NCBI RefSeq assembly: GCF_016429195.1
Contig: NZ_JAELUF010000004.1
Span: forward strand, 1 to 64,000
Length of the DNA stretch: 64,000 bases
Source of the DNA: Brevundimonas sp. ASV9
GTDB lineage: Bacteria > Pseudomonadota > Alphaproteobacteria > Caulobacterales > Caulobacteraceae
Direction of reading: 5' to 3'
Positions 18,431-27,655 of this stretch are shown in pieces (the first letter of the stretch is position 1; each line of letters opens with the position of its first letter). The position numbers were made by a program, and so were the translations under genes. The notes beneath the pieces are model-generated. The model had not been told where the DNA came from, searched no databases, and saw nothing but the letters and a program-made list of their open reading frames with translations.

Positions 18431-19236
18431 CCGACCTTCCCTCTCTCCGCGAAACCCTCGACGCCCACGGCCTCTCGGCCAAGAAGAGCTTCGGCCAGCA
18501 TTTCCTGCTGGACCTCAATGTCACCCGCAAGATCGTGCGCCTGGCCGGCCCGTTCGAGGGCCGTGCAGTCATCGAGGTCGGCCCCGGTCCTGGCGGCCTG
18601 ACCCGCGCCCTGCTGGAATCCGACGCCGGCGCCGTGGTCCTGGTGGAAAAGGATCCGCGCTTCATACCCTTGCTGACCGAACTGGACGACGGGTCCGGCC
18701 GTCTTACAATCGTCGAGGCCGATGCGCTGAAGGTGAAGGAGGCCGATCTGGTCTCGGGCCCGACCCATCTGGTGTCCAACCTGCCCTACAATGTCGGCAC
18801 CCCCCTGCTGATCAAATGGCTGACCGGCCCGTGGCTGCCTCACAGCCTGACCCTGATGTTCCAGAAGGAAGTCGCCGAGCGCGTCGCCGCAGGCCCAGGC
18901 GAGGACGCCTACGGCCGTCTGGCCGTCATCGCCCAGGCCGTCTGCACCGCCCGCATCGTCATACATCTGCCTGCCGCCGCCTTCACCCCGCCGCCCAAGG
19001 TGGCCTCGGCCGTCGTCCATCTGGTTCCGCTGGATGAGCGGCCGTCGCCGGAACGCCTGAAAAAGCTGGAACGCGTCACCGCCGCCGCCTTCGGCCAGCG
19101 CCGCAAGATGCTGCGCTCCAGCCTGAAACAACTGGGCGGCGCGGCTCTTTGCGAGGCCGCGGGCATTGAACCGGACGCCCGCGCCGAAACCATCGATGTT
19201 GCGGGCTTCCTGCGCCTGGCGGATGCCCTTCAATGA
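18427..19236 (+). CDS. rsmA: 16S rRNA dimethyladenosine transferase
   Basis: 269 residues, GTG start overlapping the pdxA stop. SAM-binding motif I is VIEVGPGPGGLTRALL, and the catalytic NLPYNVGTPLL motif is intact. RsmA (KsgA) dimethylates two adjacent adenines in helix 45 of 16S rRNA, late in 30S assembly. The C-terminal FGQRRKMLRSSLK is conserved in the family. Confidence 0.97.
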   Translation: MTDLPSLRETLDAHGLSAKKSFGQHFLLDLNVTRKIVRLAGPFEGRAVIEVGPGPGGLTRALLESDAGAVVLVEKDPRFIPLLTELDDGSGRLTIVEADALKVKEADLVSGPTHLVSNLPYNVGTPLLIKWLTGPWLPHSLTLMFQKEVAERVAAGPGEDAYGRLAVIAQAVCTARIVIHLPAAAFTPPPKVASAVVHLVPLDERPSPERLKKLERVTAAAFGQRRKMLRSSLKQLGGAALCEAAGIEPDARAETIDVAGFLRLADALQ

Positions 19237-20357
19237 CCGTCGAACCGTTCCGCGCCATCTCCGTCAGCCGCCTGGCGCACCAACTCAAGAGCGAAGGCCG
19301 CTCGATCATCCATATGGAGTTCGGGCAGCCCTCCACGGGCGCGCCCGCCGCCGCTATTGCGCGGGCACATCAGGTGCTGGACGCCGACGCCATGGGCTAT
19401 TGGGAAAGTCCCGATCTGCGCGCCCGCATCGCGCGCCTGTACGACGAGCGGTACGGCGTCGCCGTCGATCCTAACCGAATCCTGCTGACCTGCGGCGCCT
19501 CGCCGGCCCTGGTTCTGGCGCTCGGCACCCTGTTCAAGCCCGGCGACCGGATCGCCCTGGCCCGGCCCGGTTATGTCGCCTACCGCAACACCCTGCGCGC
19601 CCTGCATCTTGAGCCGGTGGAGATCGCCTGCGGTCCCGAGACCCGGTTCCAGCTCACCGCCGCCCAACTCCAGGCGGTGGATCCCGCCCCTGCAGGCATC
19701 ATCATCGCCAGCCCCGCCAATCCGACCGGCACCATCATCCCGGACGCCGAGCTGGCCGCCATCGCCGAGGTCTGCCGCGCGCGCAACATCGCCATCGTCT
19801 CGGACGAGATCTACCACGGCCTCAGCTATGTCAGCCCGACGCCTTCGATGCTGCAGTTTGCGCCTGACGCCGTGGTCATCAACAGCTTCTCCAAATATTG
19901 GAGCATGGCGGGCTGGCGCCTCGGCTGGCTGCTGGTCCCGGAGGACCGGATCGACGCCGCCCGCGCCTATATCGGCAACATGTTCCTGACGCCGCCCAGC
20001 CTCAGCCAGCATGCCGGTCTGGTCGCCATGGACGCGATCGATGAGCTGGAAGGCCATATCCAGACCTACGCCCGCAACCGCCAGCTGATGCTAGACGCTC
20101 TGCCCGCGCTGGGTCTGCGCAAGATCGCGCCCCCCGACGGCGCCTTCTACATCTGGGCGGACATCGGCCATCTGACGAACGACAGCGTGGCCTTCTGCGA
20201 GCAATTGCTGCGCGACACCGGCGTCGCCACCGCGCCCGGCGTCGACTTTGATCCTGTCGAAGGCCACCACTTCATCCGCTTCAGCTTCGCCGTCTCGACG
20301 CCGGAGATCGAAGACGCCTTGAGCCGCCTACGCCCCTGGTTTGCAGCCTTGGCTTAG
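19233..20357 (+). CDS. Class I/II pyridoxal-phosphate aminotransferase
   Basis: 374 residues with the fold-type I pattern: SPANPTGTIIP, DEIYHGLSY and the PLP-lysine site SFSKYWSMAGWRLGW. It resembles the aspartate/aromatic aminotransferase group; substrate cannot be set from sequence alone. ATGA overlap with rsmA. Its stop codon overlaps the stop codon of the convergent histidine kinase gene by 4 nt (TTAG). Confidence 0.9.
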   Translation: MTVEPFRAISVSRLAHQLKSEGRSIIHMEFGQPSTGAPAAAIARAHQVLDADAMGYWESPDLRARIARLYDERYGVAVDPNRILLTCGASPALVLALGTLFKPGDRIALARPGYVAYRNTLRALHLEPVEIACGPETRFQLTAAQLQAVDPAPAGIIIASPANPTGTIIPDAELAAIAEVCRARNIAIVSDEIYHGLSYVSPTPSMLQFAPDAVVINSFSKYWSMAGWRLGWLLVPEDRIDAARAYIGNMFLTPPSLSQHAGLVAMDAIDELEGHIQTYARNRQLMLDALPALGLRKIAPPDGAFYIWADIGHLTNDSVAFCEQLLRDTGVATAPGVDFDPVEGHHFIRFSFAVSTPEIEDALSRLRPWFAALA

Positions 20358-22105
20358 GCCGCCTTGACCTGCGCCGCGGCCGAGGTCGCCCGGTGCAAGG
20401 CGTCGTAGAGCTTCTTCGGCTCCAGCGGCTTGGCCAACCAGTCCGTCATGCCGGCCGCATAGCAGGCCTGCACCTGTTCGGCCTCCGTGCCCGCGCTGAA
20501 CCCGATTACCGGGGCGGCGGCGTTGGGCCCGTCCGATGCGCGCAAGCGCCGTGTCGTCTCATTGCCGTCAATGCCGGGCATGTTCACATCCATCAGCACC
20601 ACGTCGAACGCCTTCTCCGACAACAGCGCCAGCGCCAGATGGCCGTCCGAGGCCGTGGTCAGATCGACATCCAAAGGCTGAAGCACAAGCGAGATCGTGC
20701 GGCGATTGATCTCATGATCGTCCACGGCCAGGACGCGAAGCCGCCGGGCCAGAACGGGCGCCGCCATTTCCTGCCCGTCCAAAGCCTGCGTCGGCTGACC
20801 CGCCGGCAGATCGACACATAGGGTGAAGGCCGCGCCCTGCCCCGGCGTGCTCTCGACCGTCAGGTCGCCGCCCATCAACCGCGCCAGCTCCCGACTGACG
20901 GTCAGGCCCAAGCCCGTCCCGCCATAGGTGCGCGCCACCTCGGCCGACCCCTGCGCGAAGGGTGTGAACAGCCGGTTCATCGCGTCTGGCGCAATGCCGG
21001 CGCCCTGGTCGATGACGCTCAGGGTCAGACAGTGCTTCCCGTCGCCACGCGGCGCCGACGCCTCAAGACGGATCACGCCTGACGGTGTGAACTTGATCGC
21101 ATTGGACACCAGGTTGTTGATGATCTGGCGCAGACGATAGGGGTCTCCGCGCAGCCACACCGCCTCGCTGTCCACGCCCGACATGTCCAGCGTCAGTCCC
21201 TTGTCCGCCGCCGGCGCCGCCCAGAACCGCACCGTATCGCGCATCAAATCGCCCAGCTCGAAGTCGCGGCTTTCCATCGCCATCGCCCCGGCCTCCATCT
21301 TGGAGTGGTCCAGCAGATCGTTGAGCATGCCGGTCATCAATCGTCCGGCGTCGATGATCAGGTCGGCCGTCTCCTGGCGGTGCTCTGGCGACTTGCCATC
21401 ACGAATGACATGGGCGCCGGCCAGGATGGCGCTGACGGGCGTGCGCAGTTCGTGGCTGACGATCGCCGCCATCGCCGCACGATCGGCCATGGCCGCCTGC
21501 GCCTGCTCCAAGCGCGTTTCCGCCTCCGCCCGAGATTTCACCTCGGCTTCGCGTGATCCGTGCACCCGCCAGTAGATGTTCAACACCATGCCGACGAACA
21601 GGATGGCGGACAGGGTCATGACCACGACCCCGCGGGTATCGCCCTGGATCACCTTGATCGCCGGCATCAAGGCCAGCGCCGCCAGATAAGGGCTGCCGCC
21701 GATGAAGAATATCCGACGCGAGGCGATGCCGGACGCGACATTGGTCAATAGCCCGCCCGCCATCGTCAGGGCGGCGAGCGTCACCAGCGCTGGATGGTTG
21801 GTGGACCAGACCATCAGGGCCATCGCAGCATAGGTCGTCGCCATCACGGTGGTGGACGCCAGAGCGACAAACACGGACAGCGGGCTCTGCGACGCTTCGG
21901 CGCGTCTGAACGGCGCCATAGCCCACAGTTCGAACGCCTGAACCAGAACCGCAACCGCCAGCCACAGCGGGACCCATCGCAGCATTCCAGCTTCGTTCAT
22001 GGCCCAACCGACCAAGGCGGCCAGCAAAAGCCTGACCGGGACCTGCTTGACCCTCTCCTTGGCGCTGCTGGCCAGGAGAGGCGCGATCGAATGAAGAAAG
22101 CCCAT
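20354..22105 (-). CDS. Hybrid sensor histidine kinase with receiver domain
   Basis: 583 residues from the ATG at 22105 (after GGGGGTATC). N-terminal part has about six membrane helices with no periplasmic sensor domain (to about residue 180), then a HisKA domain with phospho-acceptor His218 in IVSHELRTP, a HATPase domain (NNLVSNAIKFTP, DQGAGIAPD, GTGLGLTVS) and a C-terminal receiver (VDDHEINR, acceptor Asp in VLMDVNMPG). A separate phosphotransfer partner is not nearby. Signal unknown. It ends overlapping the convergent aminotransferase. Confidence 0.93.
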   Translation of the reverse strand: MGFLHSIAPLLASSAKERVKQVPVRLLLAALVGWAMNEAGMLRWVPLWLAVAVLVQAFELWAMAPFRRAEASQSPLSVFVALASTTVMATTYAAMALMVWSTNHPALVTLAALTMAGGLLTNVASGIASRRIFFIGGSPYLAALALMPAIKVIQGDTRGVVVMTLSAILFVGMVLNIYWRVHGSREAEVKSRAEAETRLEQAQAAMADRAAMAAIVSHELRTPVSAILAGAHVIRDGKSPEHRQETADLIIDAGRLMTGMLNDLLDHSKMEAGAMAMESRDFELGDLMRDTVRFWAAPAADKGLTLDMSGVDSEAVWLRGDPYRLRQIINNLVSNAIKFTPSGVIRLEASAPRGDGKHCLTLSVIDQGAGIAPDAMNRLFTPFAQGSAEVARTYGGTGLGLTVSRELARLMGGDLTVESTPGQGAAFTLCVDLPAGQPTQALDGQEMAAPVLARRLRVLAVDDHEINRRTISLVLQPLDVDLTTASDGHLALALLSEKAFDVVLMDVNMPGIDGNETTRRLRASDGPNAAAPVIGFSAGTEAEQVQACYAAGMTDWLAKPLEPKKLYDALHRATSAAAQVKAA

Positions 22106-22164
22106 GATACCCCCGTTCACCGCCTGACGTTAGGTCAAGAGGGCGAACAGGACGTAAACCTGAG

Positions 22165-22301
22165 CCGTTGGGCGGCTACGGGACATTCCCTATGGCCGCG
22201 TTTACCGTCCGAAATCTTCTGGGCGGCAAAACAGCGTCAGTAGCGTAGCGTTGAGTACCCCACAGCGCCGCAGGTCCCCACGGCCTGTGGCGCTGTTTTT
22301 T
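22165..22301 (+). ncRNA. Candidate structured small RNA with its own terminator
   Basis: Three hairpins stand in a row on the plus strand, where no gene lies upstream: GCGGC/GCCGC (22172-22199) with an inner GGGA/TCCC stem, CCGTCC/GGGCGG (22205-22226) and a 13-bp terminator stem (22262-22296) followed by six T. The second and third stems each contain one G-U pair that would be a C-A mismatch on the other strand, which favours transcription on plus. The 5' end is a guess and no clear promoter was found. I could not match it to 6S, SRP or tmRNA. Confidence 0.5.
22262..22301 (+). terminator. Strong intrinsic terminator, plus strand
   Basis: A 13-bp stem (22262-22274 with 22284-22296, one G-U pair), 9-nt loop, then a run of six T. 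Only the plus strand has a U-tract; the reverse strand, on which the flanking gmk and kinase genes are read, has none. Confidence 0.85.
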
Positions 22302-22942
22302 CAGACGGCTTCGTTCAGAAGGGCGGCCTTGTAGTCGCCGACCCACAGGTTCCTGAACCGACGCGAACGCTCGGCGTGATAGATGTGGGCCAGTTCAGCG
22401 TAGGACCGGTCGAAATCCTCGTTCACCAGCACATAGTCGAAGGCGTCGCAGTGTTCGATCTCGCCCTTGGCGTTGGCCACACGGCGCTCGATCACGTCGT
22501 CGGCGTCCTGTGAGCGAGTGACGAGACGGCGCCGCAGCTCTTCCAGGCTGGGCGGCAGGATGAAGACGCGCACGGCGTCCTCCGGGCATTTCTCGGCGAC
22601 ATCGCGCGCACCCTGCCAGTCGATGTCGAACAGCACGTCGCGCCCCTCGGCCAGCGCCTTGTCCACCGGCGCGCGCGGGCTGCCGTAGCGATTGCCGTGG
22701 ACGTCCGCCCATTCCAGGAAGGCGTCCTCGTCGATCAGGCGCTGAAACTCGTCATGGCCGACGAAGTTGTAGTCGCGCCCATGCACTTCGCCAGGCCGGA
22801 TGCCGCGCGTGGTCATGGAAACGGACAGCTCCAGCCCGCCATGATCGGCCATCAACCGCCGGCACAGCGAGGTCTTTCCGGCGCCCGACGGGCTGGCGAC
22901 GATCAGGAGGACACCCCGGCGGGGGCTGCGTTCATTCGACAT
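22301..22942 (-). CDS. gmk: Guanylate kinase
   Basis: 213 residues from the ATG at 22942, which lies inside the last codons of yicC (11-nt overlap). P-loop ASPSGAGKTSL, the GMP-binding SVSMTTRGIRPGEVHGRDYNFV and DIDWQGARDV are intact. Converts GMP to GDP. The yicC-gmk pairing is widespread. Confidence 0.97.
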   Translation of the reverse strand: MSNERSPRRGVLLIVASPSGAGKTSLCRRLMADHGGLELSVSMTTRGIRPGEVHGRDYNFVGHDEFQRLIDEDAFLEWADVHGNRYGSPRAPVDKALAEGRDVLFDIDWQGARDVAEKCPEDAVRVFILPPSLEELRRRLVTRSQDADDVIERRVANAKGEIEHCDAFDYVLVNEDFDRSYAELAHIYHAERSRRFRNLWVGDYKAALLNEAV

Positions 22943-23816
22943 TCTGGACCTGCTCACGCAACTGTTCGATGACGGCCTTGAGCTCCAGGCCGATTCCGGT
23001 GAGCGCGGTCGTAGCGGATTTCGAGCACAGCGTGTTGGCCTCCCGCATGAATTCTTGCATCAGGAAGTCGAGTTTCCTGCCGGCGGGCGCCGAGGCCACA
23101 AGCTGACGCGCCGAGGCGACATGGGCGGTCAGCCGATCCAGCTCCTCGCGCACGTCGGCCTTGGTCGCAAGGGCGGCCGCTTCCAGGAAGATTCGGTCCT
23201 CAAGCCCCGGCGCATCGGGCGCCAGTTCGGAGATTCGACGGGTGAAGCGATCGCGGATAGCCTCGACCTGCGCCGCCGCCTCGCCTTCCGCCTGGGCGAC
23301 CAGCCCTTCGATCCGAGCGATGAATTCGTCCAGCACCGGCGTCAGTTGCGCGCCCTCGTTCTGGCGTGACGCCTTCAGCGCATCCAGCGCCTCTTCGACC
23401 GTGCGGGTCATGGCCGCCTCGACCGCCGCCCGCGCCTCGGGATCGTCCGCCTCCTCGGGCGCCTCGATCACACCGCGCAGGGCCAGCAGGCCGTCAGCCG
23501 ACGGCGGCGTTGCGCCGTCTTCAGCCAGTTCGTTCGCCAGCGTCAAATAGCGCGCCAGCACGGCGGCGTTGATTGTGACCGCCGCCTCGCCCGCTTCGGT
23601 TCGCTTGGCCTGAACGCCGATGGTGACCTGGCCCCGCGCGAACCGCGCCTGGCCGGCCGCCTTTGCTGCGCGCTCCAGCCTGTCGAAACCGTTCGGTCCC
23701 CGGAAGCGGACCTCCAGATTGCGTCCGTTGACCGAGCGCGCCTCGACCGACCAGGTCCAGCCTTCGCCGGCCCCGTCGGCCCGGCCAAAGCCGGTCATGC
23801 CAGATAGCGTGCTCAT
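22932..23816 (-). CDS. yicC: YicC/YloC family endoribonuclease
   Basis: 294 residues beginning MSTLSGMTGFGRA, the family signature, with the C-terminal REANTLCSKS block (helical, acidic and His/Glu rich). YicC-type proteins are metal-dependent endoribonucleases and in E. coli affect small RNA decay. The start overlaps the mltG stop by 4 nt, so mltG, yicC and gmk are translationally coupled. Confidence 0.93.
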   Translation of the reverse strand: MSTLSGMTGFGRADGAGEGWTWSVEARSVNGRNLEVRFRGPNGFDRLERAAKAAGQARFARGQVTIGVQAKRTEAGEAAVTINAAVLARYLTLANELAEDGATPPSADGLLALRGVIEAPEEADDPEARAAVEAAMTRTVEEALDALKASRQNEGAQLTPVLDEFIARIEGLVAQAEGEAAAQVEAIRDRFTRRISELAPDAPGLEDRIFLEAAALATKADVREELDRLTAHVASARQLVASAPAGRKLDFLMQEFMREANTLCSKSATTALTGIGLELKAVIEQLREQVQNVE

Positions 23817-24973
23817 CGAGGCCCCTGCGTCGCGCCGGCAGGAAGGGTGATCGTCGCCTGACCGTTCTCGACCGACGTGGCGGCCGGCTCACTCGTCATC
23901 GGCGCCGCAGTGGTTCCCGGCGTTGCGGGCGGCGTGGCTTCCGGCGGCAGCCCCGCCTTCTGGCGCTCGATCTGACGCCACCGCGCGACGTTTTGCAGAT
24001 GCTCGTCATAAGTCAGGGCGAAGGCGTGTCCGCCGGACCCATCGGCCACGAAGAACAGGGCCGGGTCTCCCGACGGGTTCAACACCGCCTTGACCGCCTC
24101 CTTGCCCGGATTGGCGATCGGCGTCGGCGGCAGCCCGTTGATCTGGTAAGTGTTCCACGGCGTCGGGGCCAGCAACTCCGAGCGCCGGATGCCCCGTCCC
24201 AGCGGCCGACCCTTCGTCACGCCGTAGACGATGGTCGGATCGCTCTCCAGCCGCATCCCCGCCCGCAGACGGTTCGTGAACACCGCCGCGACACGCGGTC
24301 GTTCCGCCGCCAGCGCGGTTTCCTTCTCCACGATGGAGGCCAGAATCACAGCCTCTTCCGGCGTGCGCGCCACGGTCGCGGGCGACCTCTGGCTCCACAG
24401 CAGACGCAGGTTCTCGGTCGCCGCGCGCTGCATCCGGTCGATCACCGACTGGCGCGTGTCGCCGCGCGAAACCTCATAGGTATCAGGCCACAGGCTGCCT
24501 TCCTCAGGCGTTTCGGCGACCGTCCCGGTCAGAACGGCTTCCTTGTTCAGGATGTCCACCGCCTGCAATGACGACCAGCCCTCAGGCAGGGTCACGAAAT
24601 GGCGCACCACCCGCCCCTCGACCAGCAGTTTCAGCACCCCGGCCAGCGACGTGCCGGACGGCACCTCGTATTCGCCGGCTCTCAGCCGCCGATCCGCGCC
24701 CGTCAGGGTCGCCGCCGCACGGAATAGGTCCGTCGAACGGATCACCCCCGCCGCCTTCATCCGCGCGGCGATGGCCGAGACGCCCGATCCGCTGGGCAGG
24801 GTGACGACCGTCGTCTGGCCCTGCCGCGCGGACGGCCCCGGCGCATAGTAGACCGCCCAGACGGCGATCAGCGCCACCAGCAGGAACAGGCCGAAGGTCG
24901 CGGACGCGGTCAGTAGCGAGACCGTAAAGCCCGACCGCCCGCTGGATTTCTCGACCCGCCCGCGCCCGAACAT
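23813..24973 (-). CDS. mltG: Endolytic murein transglycosylase MltG
   Basis: 386 residues: one N-terminal membrane helix (about 20-43), a LysM-like region, then the YceG domain with catalytic Glu216 in ILASIVEKET and the NTYQINGLPPTPIANPG block. MltG cuts nascent glycan strands and sets their length. A low-complexity Thr/Pro/Ala tail (after about 345) is extra. It begins only a few bases after the fabF stop. Confidence 0.95.
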   Translation of the reverse strand: MFGRGRVEKSSGRSGFTVSLLTASATFGLFLLVALIAVWAVYYAPGPSARQGQTTVVTLPSGSGVSAIAARMKAAGVIRSTDLFRAAATLTGADRRLRAGEYEVPSGTSLAGVLKLLVEGRVVRHFVTLPEGWSSLQAVDILNKEAVLTGTVAETPEEGSLWPDTYEVSRGDTRQSVIDRMQRAATENLRLLWSQRSPATVARTPEEAVILASIVEKETALAAERPRVAAVFTNRLRAGMRLESDPTIVYGVTKGRPLGRGIRRSELLAPTPWNTYQINGLPPTPIANPGKEAVKAVLNPSGDPALFFVADGSGGHAFALTYDEHLQNVARWRQIERQKAGLPPEATPPATPGTTAAPMTSEPAATSVENGQATITLPAGATQGPR

Positions 24974-24974
24974 C

Positions 24975-26246
24975 TCAGTCGACCTTCTTGAAGATCACCG
25001 AGGCGTTGGTGCCCCCGAAGCCGAAGCTGTTGGACATGGCCACATCGATCTTCATCGGCTTGGCGGTGTTGGGGACCAGGTCGATGGGCGTTTCCATCTC
25101 GGGGTCGTCCAGATTGATCGTCGGCGGCGCGATCTGATCGCGGATCGCCAGCACGCAGAAGGCCGCCTCGATGGCGCCCGCCGCGCCCAGCAGGTGGCCG
25201 GTCATCGACTTGGTCGAAGAGACGGTCAGGTTCTGCGCGTGATCGCCGACCAGCCCCTCGATCCCCTTCAACTCGATCCAGTCGGCCATGGTCGAAGTGC
25301 CGTGGGCGTTGACATAGTCCAGGTCCGACGGCTGAAGACCAGCCCGCTTCAGCGCCGCCTTCATGGCCCGCACCCCGCCTTCGCCGTCCTCTGACGGGGC
25401 GGTGATATGATAGGCGTCGCCGCTCATGCCGTAGCCCACGACCTCGGCATAGATCTTGGCCCCGCGCGCCTTGGCGTGTTCGTATTCTTCCAGCACCAGA
25501 ATGCCGGCGCCCTCGCCCATGACGAAGCCCGCATGGCCCCGGTCATAGGGACGCGACGCCTTCTCGGGCGTGTCGTTATAGGCGGTGCACAGGGCCTTGC
25601 AGGCCAGAAAGCCCGCGATACCGATCGGCACGATCGAGCTTTCGGCCCCGCCCGCCACCATCACGTCCGCGTCGTCCAGCGCGATCATCCGCGCCGCGTC
25701 GCCGATGGCGTGAGCGCCCGTAGCGCAGGCGGTCACCGCCGCGTGGTTCGGCCCCTTCAGGCCATGGCGGATCGAAATCTGCCCGCCGGCGAGGTTGATC
25801 AGGGCGCTGGGAATGAAGAAGGGGCTGACGCGACGCACGCCCTGTTCCTTCAGGACGATCGCCGTGTCGGCGATGGGGCCCAGGCCGCCGATGCCGGAGC
25901 CGACCATCACGCCGGTGCGCTCCTTGTCCTCGTCCGTTTCGGGCTTCCAGTTCGCATCCGCAAGAGCCTCGTCCGCCGCCGCGATGGCGTACAGGATGAA
26001 GTCGTCGACACGCTTGCGGTCCTTGGCGGACATGATCTTGTCGGGGTCGAAGTCGCCCTCGCCGCCGCCGCCGCGTCCATCCACGCTCGGCACTTCGCCG
26101 GCGATGGTGCAGCCATAGCCCTCGGTGTCGAAGGCCGTGATCGGACCGATGCCCGATCGTCCCTCGACGATGCCCTTCCAGCTCTTCTCGACGCCCCAAC
26201 CCAGGGGGGTCAGCAGACCGATGCCCGTAACGACGACGCGGCGCAT
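24975..26246 (-). CDS. fabF: 3-oxoacyl-ACP synthase II
   Basis: 423 residues from the ATG at 26246 (MRRVVVTGIG), preceded by AAGGGAG. Catalytic Cys174 is in VTACATGAHA, with His in NAHGTSTMAD and the second His in KSMTGHLLGAAG. It elongates acyl-ACP in type II fatty-acid synthesis. A Gly-rich insert (GRGGGGEGD, residues 57-65) lies in a surface loop, as in several alphaproteobacteria. Confidence 0.97.
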   Translation of the reverse strand: MRRVVVTGIGLLTPLGWGVEKSWKGIVEGRSGIGPITAFDTEGYGCTIAGEVPSVDGRGGGGEGDFDPDKIMSAKDRKRVDDFILYAIAAADEALADANWKPETDEDKERTGVMVGSGIGGLGPIADTAIVLKEQGVRRVSPFFIPSALINLAGGQISIRHGLKGPNHAAVTACATGAHAIGDAARMIALDDADVMVAGGAESSIVPIGIAGFLACKALCTAYNDTPEKASRPYDRGHAGFVMGEGAGILVLEEYEHAKARGAKIYAEVVGYGMSGDAYHITAPSEDGEGGVRAMKAALKRAGLQPSDLDYVNAHGTSTMADWIELKGIEGLVGDHAQNLTVSSTKSMTGHLLGAAGAIEAAFCVLAIRDQIAPPTINLDDPEMETPIDLVPNTAKPMKIDVAMSNSFGFGGTNASVIFKKVD

Positions 26247-26318
26247 GGTGCGTGCTCCCTTATCTCCAGCCCGACCCTTCGGAATCATCGCGGATTCGCG
26301 TGGGTCAGAAACAGTAAA

Positions 26319-26355
26319 GGCCGCCGGGCGTCTCCGCTAGGAGCGCCGGGCGGCC
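26319..26355 (-). terminator. Terminator after acpP
   Basis: A long GC-rich hairpin (GGCCGCC/GGCGGCC outer stem, CTCC/GGAG inner stem, small internal mismatches) between acpP and fabF. On the reverse strand it is followed by CTTTACTG, a modest U-tract, so read-through into fabF is likely. Confidence 0.6.
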
Positions 26356-26397
26356 CTGTGAACCGTCAGCCTGTTCGGCCGATATCGGCGACTGAGA

Positions 26398-26637
26398 TCA
26401 GCCCGCCGACTTTTCGTCGATGAACTTGACCGCATCGCCGACCGTCTGGATGTGCTCGGCGGCGTCATCCGGGATCTCGATGTCGAATTCTTCTTCGAAG
26501 GCCATCACCAGCTCGACGTTGTCGAGCGAGTCGGCGCCCAGGTCGTCGATGAAGCTGGCCTTTTCGGTGACCTTGTCCGGATCGGCGTCCAGATGGTCGA
26601 TGACGATCTTGCGAACGCGCTCGAGGGTGTCGGACAT
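26398..26637 (-). CDS. acpP: Acyl carrier protein
   Basis: 79 residues from the ATG at 26637 ([16 protein letters not shown]), typical ACP size and strongly acidic. The phosphopantetheine serine is in the [14 protein letters not shown] motif. It carries acyl chains for FabF, FabG and FabD encoded alongside. The upstream frame to 26748 is not part of the protein. Confidence 0.98.
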   Translation of the reverse strand: MSDTLERVRKIVIDHLDADPDKVTEKASFIDDLGADSLDNVELVMAFEEEFDIEIPDDAAEHIQTVGDAVKFIDEKSAG

Positions 26638-26749
26638 GAGTGTCTCTCTGCCTGTTTGAAATCGCCGTAGAGGCGGGGGTAGCTCAGAAATCGCCGTCTC
26701 ACGGCAACGTTGGCGACGCAAGCCCGAAGGCTGTGATCGACAACGCATC

Positions 26750-26779
26750 CCTGCCCTTTAGCACAGCCTTTCGGGCAGG
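26750..26779. other. Inverted repeat in acpP upstream region
   Basis: Arms CCTGCCC and GGGCAGG separated by 16 nt, between fabG and acpP. It may be a weak fabG terminator or part of acpP control; there is no clear U-tract. Confidence 0.35.
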
Positions 26780-26808
26780 AAATAGTCTGTTGCGTGACGT
26801 GATGACGA

Positions 26809-27549
26809 TCAGATCATCGCCATGCCGCCGTTCACGTGCAGGGTCTGGCCCGTCACATAGGCGGCTTCGTCGGACGACAGATAGACGGCGGCGGCGGCGA
26901 TCTCGTCGCCCGTGCCCAGCCGGCCCGCCGGAATCTTGGTCAGAATGGTCTCGCGCTGCTGGTCGTTCAGCACGTCGGTCATTGGCGAGGCGATGAAGCC
27001 CGGCGCGATGCAGTTGACGGTGATGCCGCGCGAGCCGACCTCCTGCGCCAGCGACTTCGAAAAGCCGATCATGCCGGCCTTGGACGCCGAATAGTTCGTC
27101 TGGCCCGGATTGCCGGTCACGCCGACGACCGAGGTGACGCCGATGATTCGCCCCGAACGGCGCTTCATCATGCCCTTCACCGCCGCGCGGGTCAGGCGGA
27201 AATAGCTTTCCAGGTTGACGGTCAGGACCGACTGGAAATCCTCGTCCTTCATCCGCATCAGCAGGCCGTCCTTGGTGATGCCCGCATTGGCCACCAGGAT
27301 GTCCAGGGCTGAGCCCGCCGCCGTTTCGGCTACGTTGACCAGATTGTCGACCGATTCCGGGTCCGACAGGTTCGCCGTGGCGAAATGCGCCCGCTCCCCC
27401 AGCTCCTTGGCCAGATCGGCAAGCACGGCCTCGCGTGTGCCCGACAGCACGACGGTCGCGCCCTGGGCGTGCAGCGCCCGCGCCACCGCCCCGCCGATCC
27501 CGCCCGTCGCGCCGGTCACCAGCGCGGTCTTGCCTGCAAGATTGAACAT
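26809..27549 (-). CDS. fabG: 3-oxoacyl-ACP reductase
   Basis: 246-residue short-chain dehydrogenase. NADPH motif TGATGGIGGAVAR, NAGITKDGLLMRM, catalytic Ser in SVVGVTGNPGQ and the Tyr-x3-Lys motif YSASK are present, as is the C-terminal TGQTLHVNGGMAMI. Reduces 3-oxoacyl-ACP. Preceded by GAGGGAACAG. A palindromic repeat pair separates it from fabD. Confidence 0.97.
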   Translation of the reverse strand: MFNLAGKTALVTGATGGIGGAVARALHAQGATVVLSGTREAVLADLAKELGERAHFATANLSDPESVDNLVNVAETAAGSALDILVANAGITKDGLLMRMKDEDFQSVLTVNLESYFRLTRAAVKGMMKRRSGRIIGVTSVVGVTGNPGQTNYSASKAGMIGFSKSLAQEVGSRGITVNCIAPGFIASPMTDVLNDQQRETILTKIPAGRLGTGDEIAAAAVYLSSDEAAYVTGQTLHVNGGMAMI

Positions 27550-27568
27550 CTGTTCCCTCTATTCCTTC

Positions 27569-27596
27569 CGTCATCCTCGGGCTTGACCCGAGGATC
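27569..27596. repeat. REP-like palindrome, left copy
   Basis: A 28-bp unit, itself a 9-bp stem (ATCCTCGGG/CCCGAGGAT) with a CTTGA loop. It is repeated in exact inverted orientation at 27656-27683. Such short GC-rich palindromes occur as dispersed extragenic repeats in alphaproteobacteria. Confidence 0.85.
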
Positions 27597-27655
27597 AGGC
27601 GCCGTGCGGCGCCGATGTCGATAATGGCGCTCAGACGCCGAAGTGCGGACCGTCC

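Noticed and set aside
22262-22301. Hairpin as terminator of gmk
   Set aside because: The U-tract is on the other strand; the gmk transcript would see only GGGGTACTC after the stem.
25407-26423. 338-codon plus-strand frame
   Set aside because: It lies opposite fabF and has no recognisable domain; typical GC-driven antisense frame.
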